Shown here one piece after another: positions 33,201-45,816 of a stretch of 64,000 bases of DNA. The first letter of the stretch is position 1. Each line of letters opens with the position of its first letter. The notes under the pieces were generated by a model. It saw only the letters and a program-made list of their open reading frames with translations, made no database searches and was not told where the DNA came from. Origin of the DNA: Terriglobia bacterium (GTDB lineage: Bacteria; Acidobacteriota; Terriglobia; Bryobacterales; Bryobacteraceae); the NCBI GenBank assembly GCA_020073305.1, contig JAIQFK010000005.1, positions 186,001-250,000 of the forward strand, written 5' to 3'. The position numbers and the translations under genes are program-made.

Positions 33201-33608
33201 TTCACCGTCTCTGTGTTCGGAGATACCGCCAACGCAGGCACAGTACTGGGCGAGAATCCCATTCGGGCCAACTACGACGGCCTGCCGCTCTACGGGCCCG
33301 GTACGCAGACCGCCGGCAGATGGTTCAATACCGCGGCATTTCTTGCGCCGCCGGCCTATACTTTCGGAAATGTCGGCCGCAACACGGTCTACGGTCCCGG
33401 CATGCAGACGATGGACGCGGCCCTGGTCCGCCAGTTTGTGTTGTCGGAGAAGTGGCGTTTTCAGATCCGCGGAGAGTTCTTCAACGCCCTTAACCACACC
33501 AACCTCGGCACGCCCAACCGTTTCGTGAACACACCGCAATTTGGAACGATCACCGACGCTGCGACGCCCGGCCGGGAGGTCCAGTTGAGCGCGCGCCTGA
33601 GCTTCTAG
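30210..33608 (+). CDS. TonB-dependent receptor with carboxypeptidase-regulatory-like domain (Oar-like)
   Basis: An 1132-residue outer-membrane receptor. After the signal peptide ([13 protein letters not shown]) comes a carboxypeptidase-regulatory-like domain at about 22-105 ([37 protein letters not shown]), then the plug ([39 protein letters not shown]) and a long beta-barrel ending LSARLSF with the terminal Phe expected for insertion by BAM. Acidobacteria carry many such receptors, often for polysaccharides or peptides. A Met-rich, Asn/Gly-rich insertion ([19 protein letters not shown]) lies at about 400. The ligand is unknown. Confidence 0.93.
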   Translation: MRLGVLTLLVLLSCASLLAQGNFATLSGTVEDAQGGPVTSAALSLKSTATGESRSATVNASGFFEIAGLKPGDYQLEAGASGFAVLQRTVYLEVGQQMRLDLTLSVGERRETVDIVERAEVLKTSDASLGEVVETKSVEELPLNGRMLLDLALTVPGAHHSHGAQAGDMNPLYWRPGQASAISISGGRPNANYFLVDGVTNTDPTFNTQNISLSPDMVQEFKVQTGSYAAELGGAGGGQINIVTRTGTSQLHGTVYEFLRNNAMDARTFNEMTGDNHLVRNNYGGSLGGPLVGKKTFFFANFEGLRLRQAMTMTDTVPSMDEAGGDFTMSGTTVYDPASAHPNPSFDPSKPAGPKNPQLLRDPFPNNVIPAARLSPVAATFLTQYVPMPNMMGDMANMGSNMGSNMGLGIGGAMGTPSVFGAGTDSNNYLDVRNEQHQQDQGSLRVDRIFGNGDSVFARYSISSEAGFMPQNLPGFGAFHDNMAQNSNITWNRVITPSLLNTASIAYSRLAMHRYSENNDSNDIVTQLGIQGVGFGGKGAYGAPFFNVQGYSGLGDSFLATPMHAWDTILEGRDVLSWQHGRHSLKFGASYRWYIWPMWGFFQNRGYYQFTSGFTTQTATNDTTGSALASFLLGLPAVRQRQAGIPSMDLRQWYADAFAQDTWRITPRTTLDFGLRYEFMSPLTDVKRQWSNMLTDNGHLNVYIGGQNGMPRGLLYPNKLRFAPRLGLAHQFGNSGFVWRMAYGIFYTPVDMNTWCNQLHNPPLVFAETNQSDNFIPSLNGFNFNPAILGKTVVSYSTFDPHAPAQYVQQWSASLEKSLGHATVVEVGYLGDRGLHLQRAHLINNALPGPGPIQPRRPYKTASFVDGTVFPPNITIFNTTFPVSTVNLLENTARSWYDAGYVNIRRRYSNGLSLLANYTYAKNLTNAPDFRSPMFESSVPQNNTDLDAEKGPGCDIRHRFSLSAVYAIPASRRSDWIRLASQNWQLSTIYQVQSGFPFTVSVFGDTANAGTVLGENPIRANYDGLPLYGPGTQTAGRWFNTAAFLAPPAYTFGNVGRNTVYGPGMQTMDAALVRQFVLSEKWRFQIRGEFFNALNHTNLGTPNRFVNTPQFGTITDAATPGREVQLSARLSF

Positions 33609-33652
33609 AAACATCACGTGTATTCGCCTTCCTCGCAGCTTATATTGGAAGA

Positions 33653-35788
33653 TTGAGACTCTTCGTCGCGGTCGTCCTCGTCCCGCTGGTCATGGTCCTT
33701 CCGATCGTGCATGGCGCGGAACGAAATCAGCGCCACGTTCCTCCCGCCGGCTACCGGGAGTGGAAGGTCTATGGCGGCGGTCCGGAAAGCATTCGCTACT
33801 CCAACCTCGACCAGATCAATCGCGGGAATGTGCAGAAGCTCCAGGTCGCCTGGACGTTCGACACGGGCGATGCCTTCGGCGGGTCGGAGATGCAGTCGAA
33901 TCCCATCATTGTCAATGGGGTGCTCTTCGCTACCACTCCGAAACTGCGCGTCATCGCACTCGACGCCGCCACGGGCCGGCTCCGCTGGGCCTTTGATCCA
34001 AACGAAGGCGCGAAGATCACGCATTCGGTGCGGAATCGCGGTGTCACCTATTGGGAGAACGGAAACGATCAGCGGATCCTCTTCGTCTCGCGACATTACC
34101 TGTACGCGCTGGATGCCCGAACCGGCACGCTCATCACCCGCTTCGGGAATTCGGGCCGCGTCGATCTTCGCGAAGGGCTGGGGCGCGATCCCCGCGAGGT
34201 TTCGATCTCGGCCACCACGCCGGGCATCATCTTTCGCGACCTGCTGATTATCGGCGGTCTGATGAGCGAGGACCTGCCTTGCCCGCCAGGCGATATCCGG
34301 GCCTACGACGTCCGCACGGGAAAACTCCGCTGGAGTTTTCACACCATCCCCCACCCCGGTGAATTCGGTTACGACACCTGGCCGAAAGAGGCCTGGAAGT
34401 ACATTGGCGCGGCAAACAATTGGTCCGGCATGAGCCTGGATGAAAAGCGCGGCCTGGTCTTTGTGCCCACCGGCTCGGCGGCATTCGATTTCTACGGCGC
34501 GAACCGGCTCGGCGACAACCTGTTCGCGAACTCTCTCATCGCGCTGAAGGCCGCAACCGGCGAGCGTGTGTGGCATTTTCAGGCGGTGAAGCACGATCTT
34601 TGGGACCGCGATTTCCCCGCGCCCCCGAATTTGGTGACGGTCGTGCGAGACGGCAAGCTGGTGGATGCCGTCGCACAAACCACCAAAGCCGGCGTGGTTT
34701 TTGTCTTCGAGCGGGAGACCGGCAAGCCCCTGTTCCCCATGGAGTACCGGGAAGTCCCGCGCACGGATGTGGACGGCGAAGTCACCGCGCCGAAGCAGGC
34801 ATTCCCGCTTAAGCCGCCGCCATTCGCCCGTCAAATTTTGACCGAGAACATGCTTACCCAAAGAACGCCCGAGGCGCACCAGGCGGTCCTCGATCAGTTT
34901 CGGAAGATTCGCAGCGCGGGCCAGTTTGTTCCGCCCAGCCTTGCAGGCACCGTCGTCTTCCCGGGTTTCGATGGCGCGGCAGAGTGGGGTGGCGCGGCTT
35001 TCGATCCGGCGACGGGACTGCTGTACGTGAACTCCAACGAGATGCCCTGGATTCTACGCCTGGTCGAGCGGCCCAAGATCGAAGGGCACACCAGCGGCCG
35101 TGAAATTTATCTCGCCAATTGCGCCAACTGCCACCGGCCGGATCTGCGCGGCAGCCCGCCTGATTTTCCTTCGCTCGTGGACATTGGCAAGAAATTATCG
35201 GAGGAGGAAGTGAGCGACGTCGTCCGCGAAGGCCGCGGGCGCATGCCGGCTTTCGCGCAGCTCTCCAGGGACACCATGCGGGCGCTGGTTCAATTTCTGC
35301 TCTCGGGCAAGGACACCGCCGTGGAATTGCAGGCGACGTCGAGTCCCTGGCCCTTCGGGTTGAAATACACCAGTGACGGATACAACAAGTTTCTCGATCC
35401 CGACGGCTACCCTGCCGTCGAACCGCCTTGGGGCACGCTCAACGCCATCAACCTGGATACCGGTGAGATCGACTGGAAAATCCCGTTCGGCGAATTCCCG
35501 GAGCTCGTAGCTCAAGGCGTCCGCAACACCGGCAGCGAAAATTACGGCGGCCCGGTAGTTACTGCGGGCGGCCTGTTGTTCATCGGCGCCACCGACCACG
35601 ACCGGAAGTTCCACGCTTACGACAAAGCTACGGGAAAGCTTCTCTGGGAAACCACGTTGCCTGCAGGCGGCAACGCCACGCCCGCCACATACGAGGTGCA
35701 TGGCCGCCAGTTTGTGGTGATCGCCGCCGGCGGCGGAAAATCGGGCGAGCCGTCAGGTGGGAGCTACGTAGCGTTCGTTTTGCCCTAG
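33653..35788 (+). CDS. PQQ-dependent dehydrogenase with inserted cytochrome c domain
   Basis: A 711-residue exported quinoprotein with a signal peptide ([19 protein letters not shown]). Propeller repeats of the PQQ alcohol/glucose dehydrogenase type are spread along it, for example [44 protein letters not shown] and [17 protein letters not shown] cytochrome c module with CANCH (Cys490-His494) is inserted between propeller parts, so electrons can go from PQQ to haem. The start is TTG with TATATT ending 6 bases before it. Substrate (alcohol, sugar or aldehyde) is not evident. It ends 3 bases from the convergent Kir channel gene. Confidence 0.9.
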   Translation: MRLFVAVVLVPLVMVLPIVHGAERNQRHVPPAGYREWKVYGGGPESIRYSNLDQINRGNVQKLQVAWTFDTGDAFGGSEMQSNPIIVNGVLFATTPKLRVIALDAATGRLRWAFDPNEGAKITHSVRNRGVTYWENGNDQRILFVSRHYLYALDARTGTLITRFGNSGRVDLREGLGRDPREVSISATTPGIIFRDLLIIGGLMSEDLPCPPGDIRAYDVRTGKLRWSFHTIPHPGEFGYDTWPKEAWKYIGAANNWSGMSLDEKRGLVFVPTGSAAFDFYGANRLGDNLFANSLIALKAATGERVWHFQAVKHDLWDRDFPAPPNLVTVVRDGKLVDAVAQTTKAGVVFVFERETGKPLFPMEYREVPRTDVDGEVTAPKQAFPLKPPPFARQILTENMLTQRTPEAHQAVLDQFRKIRSAGQFVPPSLAGTVVFPGFDGAAEWGGAAFDPATGLLYVNSNEMPWILRLVERPKIEGHTSGREIYLANCANCHRPDLRGSPPDFPSLVDIGKKLSEEEVSDVVREGRGRMPAFAQLSRDTMRALVQFLLSGKDTAVELQATSSPWPFGLKYTSDGYNKFLDPDGYPAVEPPWGTLNAINLDTGEIDWKIPFGEFPELVAQGVRNTGSENYGGPVVTAGGLLFIGATDHDRKFHAYDKATGKLLWETTLPAGGNATPATYEVHGRQFVVIAAGGGKSGEPSGGSYVAFVLP

Positions 35789-35791
35789 CCG

Positions 35792-36724
35792 TCACCTGTT
35801 CGACGCCTCGCCCGCTGCCAGCGCTCCCACCTGATTCACCTCGAGCAGAATGTCACCTTCCGGGTCGATGGTAAATGCCGGAGCGAAACGCGCGCCCCAG
35901 ACGATCTCATCGTATCGATACGAATACCGGGAATGGACCGTCTGGCTGAAAGTGTCGTCGAATCCCTTGATGAGAATCAGAATCTCGGCCTGCAGCCGCT
36001 CGAGATCCTCCGGCGTCTTCCCATAAAGTGGACTCTGCGCATCGATGGGGTGCACGAGCGTCCACGTCAAGGGGAGAAAGTAAACCATGCGGCGCTCGAG
36101 CTTGAGCGGCGTGAATTCCCTGCGGAGCTGCCCCGGCGGGCCGACCGCCGTCATCAGCATCACCGAGGCTTCCAACTCCATCAGCGTGTTCGCGCGCTGG
36201 TTCACCACGCGGAATTGCAGGCTCGTCGCGTCCTGATAAGGCGCAACCAGCATGTTCCCGCTATACCCGAGTCTGGCCGACGGCCTCGACACGCGGCCGA
36301 ACAGGAGTCCGGTGGCGAGCGCGAAACCCATCAGCCCGACCATGGCCTCGATCGCCGCCACCACGTTGGCCGCCGTGCCCTTGGGAGAAATGCTGCCGTA
36401 TCCGACCGTGGTCAGCGTGTGAGCGCTGAAGAAGAATGCGTTGAGAAAGTGATCGAATTCCGTGGGCGCATCGGCGCCCTGCAGTTGATTGGGCCCGAGC
36501 GAGTAATACACCAGCGCAAACAGCGTGTTCATCACCACGTACCCCAAGAACATGAGGGCGGAGAAACTCCACCAGCGCGTGTTGATCAGGTAGAGGTACG
36601 GATGCACGTCGCGCCACGTCGTTCCCCGGCGATGTACGTTGAAGCTGCCGTCTTTGTTGATGGCTCGCCGCAGAGTGGCGGTGAATTTCTGAGTCAGGCC
36701 TGGATCGAAGGTCGGCTGTTCCAT
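35792..36724 (-). CDS. Inward-rectifier-type potassium channel (KirBac family)
   Basis: About 310 residues. The pore unit has an outer helix near FSALMFLGYVVMNTLFALVY, a pore helix with the selectivity filter TVGYGS, and an inner helix VVAAIEAMVGLMGFALATGLLF. The C-terminal cytoplasmic half is the immunoglobulin-like Kir domain (RLGYSGNMLVAPYQDATSLQFRVVNQRANTLMELEAS...). The slide helix region VHPYLYLINTRWW is also typical. The protein conducts K+ across the inner membrane; gating ligand is unknown. I use ATG 36724; GTG 36742 is an alternative, which would overlap the divergent neighbour's transcript. Confidence 0.93.
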   Translation of the reverse strand: MEQPTFDPGLTQKFTATLRRAINKDGSFNVHRRGTTWRDVHPYLYLINTRWWSFSALMFLGYVVMNTLFALVYYSLGPNQLQGADAPTEFDHFLNAFFFSAHTLTTVGYGSISPKGTAANVVAAIEAMVGLMGFALATGLLFGRVSRPSARLGYSGNMLVAPYQDATSLQFRVVNQRANTLMELEASVMLMTAVGPPGQLRREFTPLKLERRMVYFLPLTWTLVHPIDAQSPLYGKTPEDLERLQAEILILIKGFDDTFSQTVHSRYSYRYDEIVWGARFAPAFTIDPEGDILLEVNQVGALAAGEASNR

Positions 36725-36759
36725 AACAGATGATTGTTTCACTTGATAATAAGGAAAAG

Positions 36760-37200
36760 ATGCCGGCTGAGCCCGATTCGGTGCGAATCATCCGGAAGCT
36801 CCTGCCCTATGTCTCGGCTGGAGTGGCGCTGGCCGCTCTTTACGTGGCTCTTGTGTTCGGCTCACGCTGGCGGGACAACCAGCGCCTCGAGTCGGCCGCT
36901 GCTGAGGCTGCGCGGGTCAAACGACAGAGGGAGATCAGCGGCATCTACGGAGACGGACGGCTCCGGATTCTCAACTTTTACGTCACGCCCGGTATCATCA
37001 GCCGGGGTCAAACGGCGCTGGTATGCTACGGCGTCGTAAACGCGAAGTCGGTCCGGCTGGAGCCTGCCGTGGAGCGCATGTACCCCGCTATCAGCCGCTG
37101 CTTCGAAGTCGCGCCGCTACACGAGACCCGTTACACGCTGATCGCCGAAGACGCTGGAGGGCACACGGCAACGGAGTCCTTCGTTTTGCAAGTCAGGTAG
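36760..37200 (+). CDS. Membrane-anchored protein with a small C-terminal beta domain
   Basis: A 146-residue protein. AAGGAAAAG at 36751-36759 is a good ribosome binding site for ATG 36760, which decides against the in-frame ATG 30 bases upstream. A single membrane helix (YVSAGVALAALYVALVFGS) is followed by a charged helix and a periplasmic beta domain (RILNFYVTPGIISRGQTALVCYGV, LHETRYTLIAEDAGGHTATESFVLQV) reminiscent of Ig-like or PKD-like folds. No family is certain. It diverges from the Kir channel gene across only 35 bases, so the two promoters must overlap. Confidence 0.78.
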   Translation: MPAEPDSVRIIRKLLPYVSAGVALAALYVALVFGSRWRDNQRLESAAAEAARVKRQREISGIYGDGRLRILNFYVTPGIISRGQTALVCYGVVNAKSVRLEPAVERMYPAISRCFEVAPLHETRYTLIAEDAGGHTATESFVLQVR

Positions 37201-37201
37201 T

Positions 37202-37217
37202 GCCGGGCATGCCCGGC
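37202..37217. terminator. Perfect 16-base GC palindrome between convergent genes
   Basis: GCCGGGCATGCCCGGC reads the same on both strands and sits in the 24-base gap between two convergent genes. CACTTTTT follows about 10 bases later on the plus strand. It could form a strong stem on either transcript and act as a bidirectional terminator, although the U-run is not directly attached. Confidence 0.45.
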
Positions 37218-37224
37218 CATTGAT

Positions 37225-38361
37225 TCACTTTTTCGCCACCAGAACGCGAATGGGCTCGACGATTCCCACCTTGGCCGCGAAAGCCTTGAGGCGGTCCAGA
37301 ACCGAGGGTGTAACTTCCTGACCTTTTGCCAGCAGCAGCAGGCCGTTCTTGGAGCGAACGTCCTGATCGACGATCATGAATCTGCGCAGCTCAGCGGATT
37401 TGAGAACGCGCAGTTCCATGCCAGCTTCGTGAGGCACAAACGTCGCCAGCGCTCTCAGGCACGCGGGGTCGTAATCGTATTCTCGCTGCCGCATATGCGC
37501 GAGCGCCTCCTCTTTCGAGCGATCCCGCGTGATCAGCCGGTCGAAGTCGATGGCGGCGCACAACAAGTGCACTCCCGTAGAGACCACTTCTTGTAGTTGA
37601 GCCCGGGGAGGCGATGGGGGCTGAGCAAGGTTCTGACCGGCGATCATATGCGCCACCGCCTCGAGCCGGGGAATGTGGAGGAGCAGGTCGCGGCCGGCCG
37701 CCGGATGGGCCGCGAACATCTTCTTCTCTTCCGCGGAGAGCTCTTCGCCCGTATAGACGCGATCCAGCGTGCACGGGTCCATGGTGATGCAGCCAATCTG
37801 CGAAAGCAGGGCCGCCACTTCGAACTGCCAGGCATTACCCAGCTTGAGTTCCGCCGCCATGTGCCGCACATAGCGGTGAATGCGGCTGGCGCGGCTGAAA
37901 GCCGCCGGGTGCACCAGGCTGAGCACCTCGGTGAGGACCTTGACGCTCGCGCGCAACGTGTTCTCAAGCAGATTCCGTTCCGCCGTCACCAGCCTGTATT
38001 GCTCCAGGGCCGCTTCAAGCGTCGCCGCCAGTTCCTCCGCCGAACAGGGTTTCGTCAGGAACCGGTAGATGCTGTTCTGATTCACGGCCGCGATGGCCGT
38101 GTGCAAATCGGCCTGGCCGGTCAGCATCACCCGCACCGTATCCGGCGAGAACTCCCTGGCTTTGCCCAATAGCTCGAGCCCGTTCATCCCGGGCATTTGC
38201 AGGTCCGATACAATCACCGCGAACGGGCCATCCCGTTCTATCGCGGCCAAGGCCTTTTCCGCGCCCATCGCGCCTTCGACATGAAACTGCTTTCGCAATT
38301 GCCGCTGCAGCGCCAGCAGGATGTTCAGGTCGTCATCCACGCAGAGGATCTTTTCATCCAT
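37225..38361 (-). CDS. Response regulator with degenerate HD output domain
   Basis: About 378 residues. A receiver domain at 3-115 has Asp10/Asp11 and phosphoacceptor Asp53 (IVSDLQMPGMNG) with a Lys near 103 (TKPCS). The C-terminal part resembles the HD/HD-GYP fold of RpfG-type proteins (SLVHPAAFSRASRIHRYVRHMAAEL; RPIPRLEAVAHMI-like LLLHIPRLEAVAHMIAGQN), but the signature HDIGK position reads SQIGC. The metal-binding His-Asp pair is therefore missing, so cyclic-di-GMP phosphodiesterase activity is unlikely and a scaffolding role is inferred. It overlaps the HDOD gene by 8 bases. ATG 38361 fits the receiver start; a longer frame adds non-conserved residues. Confidence 0.88.
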   Translation of the reverse strand: MDEKILCVDDDLNILLALQRQLRKQFHVEGAMGAEKALAAIERDGPFAVIVSDLQMPGMNGLELLGKAREFSPDTVRVMLTGQADLHTAIAAVNQNSIYRFLTKPCSAEELAATLEAALEQYRLVTAERNLLENTLRASVKVLTEVLSLVHPAAFSRASRIHRYVRHMAAELKLGNAWQFEVAALLSQIGCITMDPCTLDRVYTGEELSAEEKKMFAAHPAAGRDLLLHIPRLEAVAHMIAGQNLAQPPSPPRAQLQEVVSTGVHLLCAAIDFDRLITRDRSKEEALAHMRQREYDYDPACLRALATFVPHEAGMELRVLKSAELRRFMIVDQDVRSKNGLLLLAKGQEVTPSVLDRLKAFAAKVGIVEPIRVLVAKK

Positions 38362-39574
38362 CTGGCGGCCCCTCAGTAGCCATCTGCTGCGCCAGTTCGC
38401 GCCATTCGGAGAGACGGCTGCCCGCGCCCACACCGGCTAAGTACTCGAAGTCGGGTTCAGGATTGTGCCAAGCCGACTCGCTGGCGTCCATCTCGGATGC
38501 AAGAACGTCGGCCACGTGTAATGCGGTCAGCATGGCGGAGCCTGGACGAGGACACTGAGCGGGTGTGTGGTGGTAGGCGACGGCTTCGACGATCGCCTCC
38601 GGCAGACCCCAAAGGCCGAACAGATAGGCGCCTACCTCGGCGTGCGTCGTGCCGAACACTTCACGCTCGGCCTGCCACTCCAAAATGCGCTTCTCTGCGG
38701 CGAGGTGCGGTATCCGTTCGAAACTTTCCGGCAGATTGGCTGCAAGCACCAGGCGCCCGGTGTCGTGCAGCAACCCCATCACGCGCATGTCGATGGTGCC
38801 TTCAGTGCCCGCGGCCGGCAACGACTGCATGATGCGCTCGGCAAGAGCGCCGGTCGCGAGGCTGTGCCGCCACAACGACGCCATGGAGAAATTGACCGGG
38901 CCACCTGGCTGAAACTCCGAAAATGCATGTAAGGTCAGCAACAGCGTGCGGATCGTGTCCAGCCCCAGGTAGGTGACCGCATCCGCCACGCTGCTGATGC
39001 GTCCCGAGGCGCCGAACAGTCCGGAATTGGCCAGTTGCAGCACCTTGGCGCTCATCCCCATGTCTTTTTGGATAATGGCGCTGGCCTTTTCGAGCGACCC
39101 GCCTTTCGATTTCAGGCAGTTCGTGAGCTCCACGTAGAGCGGCGGCACACTGGGAATCGATCTCATGCGCAATACCACCTGCTTGACGGAAGCATTGGCG
39201 AGCAGTTGGCGCAGCGAAACCGCGCGGTTGACGGCCTCTCTTAAGGCTTCGATGGAGCAGGGTTTCGAAAGGTACTGGTGGGTGACGCCGGCGGACTTGA
39301 TGACCGACTCGAGATCGGATTGGCCCGAGAGCACCATCCGCACAATGTCCGGGTAGCGCCGCGTCACCTGCTCGAGTAACGCAGCTCCATCCATGCCGGG
39401 CATCCGCATGTCGGTCACGATGACGTCGAAGGGCTCACCCTCCAGCAGCGCCAGCGCCTCTTCTCCGCCCGTGGCGTATACCGCCTGCCACTCCTTGCGC
39501 AAGGGTCGGAGAGAGCGCTCCAGCCCCTGGAGAATCAGCGGCTCGTCATCCACGAAAAGAATCCGCGTGCTCAT
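38354..39574 (-). CDS. Response regulator with HDOD output domain
   Basis: About 406 residues. The receiver domain has Asp9/Asp10, phosphoacceptor Asp55 (IVTDMRMPGMDG) and Lys near 104. The C-terminal HDOD domain shows SIPSVPPLYVELTNCL, QKDMGMSAKVLQLANSGLFG, LGLDTIRTLLLTLHAF and a second lobe with LHDTGRLVLAANLPE and VGAYLFGLWGLPEAIVEAVAYHH. HDOD proteins regulate cyclic nucleotide or chemotaxis output, but no catalysis is agreed. ATG 39574 overlaps the kinase stop (ATGA), so the kinase at 39571-41481 is the likely phosphodonor. Confidence 0.92.
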   Translation of the reverse strand: MSTRILFVDDEPLILQGLERSLRPLRKEWQAVYATGGEEALALLEGEPFDVIVTDMRMPGMDGAALLEQVTRRYPDIVRMVLSGQSDLESVIKSAGVTHQYLSKPCSIEALREAVNRAVSLRQLLANASVKQVVLRMRSIPSVPPLYVELTNCLKSKGGSLEKASAIIQKDMGMSAKVLQLANSGLFGASGRISSVADAVTYLGLDTIRTLLLTLHAFSEFQPGGPVNFSMASLWRHSLATGALAERIMQSLPAAGTEGTIDMRVMGLLHDTGRLVLAANLPESFERIPHLAAEKRILEWQAEREVFGTTHAEVGAYLFGLWGLPEAIVEAVAYHHTPAQCPRPGSAMLTALHVADVLASEMDASESAWHNPEPDFEYLAGVGAGSRLSEWRELAQQMATEGPPDG

Positions 39575-41481
39575 GGCCTTCCCGGCGGGCAGCCCTCGAT
39601 AGGCAACCGGATGATGAAGGTGGTCCCCTGGCCTTCTTCGGTCTCGAAGTCGAGCGTGCCGCCGTGTTTGGTCACCACCACGGCGTGCGCGATCGCCAGT
39701 CCCTGCCCGGTTCCGCGCCCCATTTCCTTGGTGGTGAAGAAAGGCGTGAAGATGCGGGAGCGCACGGCGTGGGGAATTCCCGTGCCGGTGTCGCGAACGC
39801 GAATCTCGGCCCATTCGCCGTCCCGCCGGGTGCTGATCGTGATCTGGCCCTTGCCGGTGCCCCGGCCGGACACATCGGCGATGGCGTGCGCGGCGTTTAC
39901 CACCAGGTTTAGGATGACCTGATTGAATTCAGCCGGCAGGCAGCGGACCACCGGCAGGTTCGGATCGAATTCCGTGACCGCCTCCGCGACATACTTCCAC
40001 TCGTTGCGCGAGACCGTCAGCGTGCTCTCAATGGCGTGATTGAGGTCGATGGCCTTCATCTCGGCCGACCCCGGATGTGAAAATTCCTTCATGGCGCGCA
40101 CAATGGTCGCGACCCGCTCTACGCCTTCTCCGGACTGCTGGATGGCCCGCGGAATCTCACCGTGTAGGTACTCGAGATCTGCTTCCTCCGCCGCCGCGCG
40201 CGCTTGTTTGACCTCCTCCGCGAGCAGACCCGACGTTTCCGCCGCGCCGGCCAGCGTTTCATAGCTGCGCAGCACGCGGTCCAGGTTGCGGAACGACTCG
40301 TCGAGGAACCGCGTGTTATCTCCCAAATACTGGATGGGTGTGTTGATCTCGTGCGCTACCCCCGCCGTCAGGTGGCCGATGGATTCGAGTTTCTGCGCCT
40401 GCGCCAGCTGGGCCTCCAGCATGCGGCGCGCGCTGGTATCGCGCAGGAAGCTGGTGTAAAACGTGCCCTTTTTCGTGCGCCACTTCGCGATCGTCAGCTC
40501 CAGGGGAAACTCCGTATCGTCCGGCCGCAACCCCGCCACCTCGACGAGTTTGCCGGCCGACGCCTCGCCGCCACGATGCAGGCAACTCAGTTCCTTCTCA
40601 TAGACGGCGCGAGACGCCTGGGTGAAAAATGACGCCAGCGCCTTGCCGCGAACCTCACCTTCCGCGCAGCCGAAGATGTGCTCGGCGCCCTGATTCCAGG
40701 AGGCGATAGCTCCTTCGCTGGTGACCGTAATGATGGCGTCGTGAGCGGAGTCGTAAATGGACCTCAGCTCGGCCGCGTGCTCTCCCAGTTGCGACAACAT
40801 TTCGTTGAACGAATCCACCAGCCGTCCCAATTCGTCCTCGCCGGACTTTTCGGCCCGAAGAGAATAGTCCCGGCCGGCGGCCACCTCGCGGGCCGTCCGC
40901 GCCAGGCGCGTCAACGGAGCCGTGATCACGCGCTGCAATCGGGTGGAAAGCAGTACGGCGATGATGAAGCAAACCGACATCGCCAGGCTGACCATCGACA
41001 GGTCGTGACGCAGCGTTTCAAAAGACACTCGGCCGTCGAAGCGGATCCATAGGGAACCGAGGGGCTGCCCGTGAGCCAGAATGGGTCTCTGGAGCAGCAA
41101 GTCGCCGTTGTGGGAGGAGGCGGTGAGGGAGCCGGCCGCCGCTTGCGAGACTCCTTCCGCGCCCGGCTCGCGCGCATAGCACGCGCGCATCCCTCCCTGG
41201 GCGTCGTAGAGGCACGCGGCCAGAATGCGCGGTTCGGCGGCGAGGGCTCGCAGCACCTCTTCGGCGCCGGCCCGGTCGTGGTCCGCCAGCGCGGCGCGCG
41301 CGCTCGTACCGATCACGTCCGCCACCGTGCTCAGTTGCCGGGTGACATCGTCCTGGAATCGGAACCGTTCATGGGTGATGAATGCCGTGGAAACCAGCAC
41401 CAGAGCGGTGCTGGTGGTGAGCACGTTGATGAACAGCAACTTGCGACGGATGGAGATGTCTCGGAAGTGCACCATGCACAC
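39571..41481 (-). CDS. PAS-containing sensor histidine kinase
   Basis: A 636-residue membrane kinase. TM1 (LLFINVLTTSTALVLVSTAF) and TM2 (MVSLAMSVCFIIAVLLST) enclose a periplasmic sensor domain with RALADHDR-like segments; a HAMP domain (TAPLTRLARTAREVAAGRDYSLRAEK) and a PAS domain (YDSAHDAIITVTSEGAIASWN) follow. His377 is the phosphoacceptor in GVAHEINTP, and the HATPase has NLVVNAAHAI, DTGTGIP and GTGQGLAIAH. It overlaps the HDOD regulator by 4 bases and probably signals to it and to the degenerate-HD regulator downstream. The start could be residue 1 or 3 of the reading. Confidence 0.92.
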   Translation of the reverse strand: MCMVHFRDISIRRKLLFINVLTTSTALVLVSTAFITHERFRFQDDVTRQLSTVADVIGTSARAALADHDRAGAEEVLRALAAEPRILAACLYDAQGGMRACYAREPGAEGVSQAAAGSLTASSHNGDLLLQRPILAHGQPLGSLWIRFDGRVSFETLRHDLSMVSLAMSVCFIIAVLLSTRLQRVITAPLTRLARTAREVAAGRDYSLRAEKSGEDELGRLVDSFNEMLSQLGEHAAELRSIYDSAHDAIITVTSEGAIASWNQGAEHIFGCAEGEVRGKALASFFTQASRAVYEKELSCLHRGGEASAGKLVEVAGLRPDDTEFPLELTIAKWRTKKGTFYTSFLRDTSARRMLEAQLAQAQKLESIGHLTAGVAHEINTPIQYLGDNTRFLDESFRNLDRVLRSYETLAGAAETSGLLAEEVKQARAAAEEADLEYLHGEIPRAIQQSGEGVERVATIVRAMKEFSHPGSAEMKAIDLNHAIESTLTVSRNEWKYVAEAVTEFDPNLPVVRCLPAEFNQVILNLVVNAAHAIADVSGRGTGKGQITISTRRDGEWAEIRVRDTGTGIPHAVRSRIFTPFFTTKEMGRGTGQGLAIAHAVVVTKHGGTLDFETEEGQGTTFIIRLPIEGCPPGRP

Positions 41482-41523
41482 TGTCTATCGGACGGATTTC
41501 CGCTCTTCTTGAGTCGGACCGGA

Positions 41524-45396
<3,873 letters not shown>

Positions 45397-45433
45397 TCTG
45401 TTTAATCGCCCAAAACGCCCTGCGTCTTTAGGC

Positions 45434-45468
45434 TTGACTTCCCTGTCGAAACTATACATAGTCTAGAC
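45434..45468 (+). promoter_or_regulatory. padR promoter with overlapping palindromic operator candidate
   Basis: TTGACT at 45434-45439 and CATAGT at 45457-45462 are separated by 17 bases, a standard sigma-70 spacing. The perfect palindrome GTCTAGAC at 45461-45468 overlaps the end of the -10 region and the expected start of transcription. PadR proteins usually repress their own operon by binding such palindromes, so this is a reasonable PadR site. Binding is inference. Confidence 0.6.
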
Positions 45469-45479
45469 AAGGGAAGACG

Positions 45480-45815
45480 GTGCGCGAACCCACGATTCCG
45501 GAGTTTTTACCCGGCACGCTCTACATGCTGATCCTGCGAACGCTCGCGCGGGGGCCGCTCCACGGTTACGCGATTTCACGGCGCATCAAGGAATCCTCCG
45601 AGGAAGCGCTGGCCATCGAGGAGGGCTCGCTCTATCCCGCGCTGAACCGCATGCTGGTAAAAGGCTGGCTGACGGCCGAGTGGGGCATCTCGGAAAACAA
45701 CCGCAAGGCTCGTTTTTACAAGCTGACCGCGGAGGGAAGAAAGCGGCTGGTGCGCGAATACGGCCAGTTCGACCGGCTGATCCGCGCCATCCAGTTAGTC
45801 ATGAGGTCGGCGTAG
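45480..45815 (+). CDS. PadR-family transcriptional regulator
   Basis: A 111-residue winged-helix repressor of the short PadR type: LPGTLYMLILRTLARGPLHGYAISRRI, EEGSLYPALNRMLVKGWLTAEW and the ending helix. The GTG start is preceded by AGGGA. It directly precedes the large permease (1-base gap), the usual ADOP arrangement in Acidobacteria, where PadR probably represses the transporter until a compound or stress is sensed. A candidate operator lies just upstream. Confidence 0.93.
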   Translation: MREPTIPEFLPGTLYMLILRTLARGPLHGYAISRRIKESSEEALAIEEGSLYPALNRMLVKGWLTAEWGISENNRKARFYKLTAEGRKRLVREYGQFDRLIRAIQLVMRSA

Positions 45816-45816
45816 C

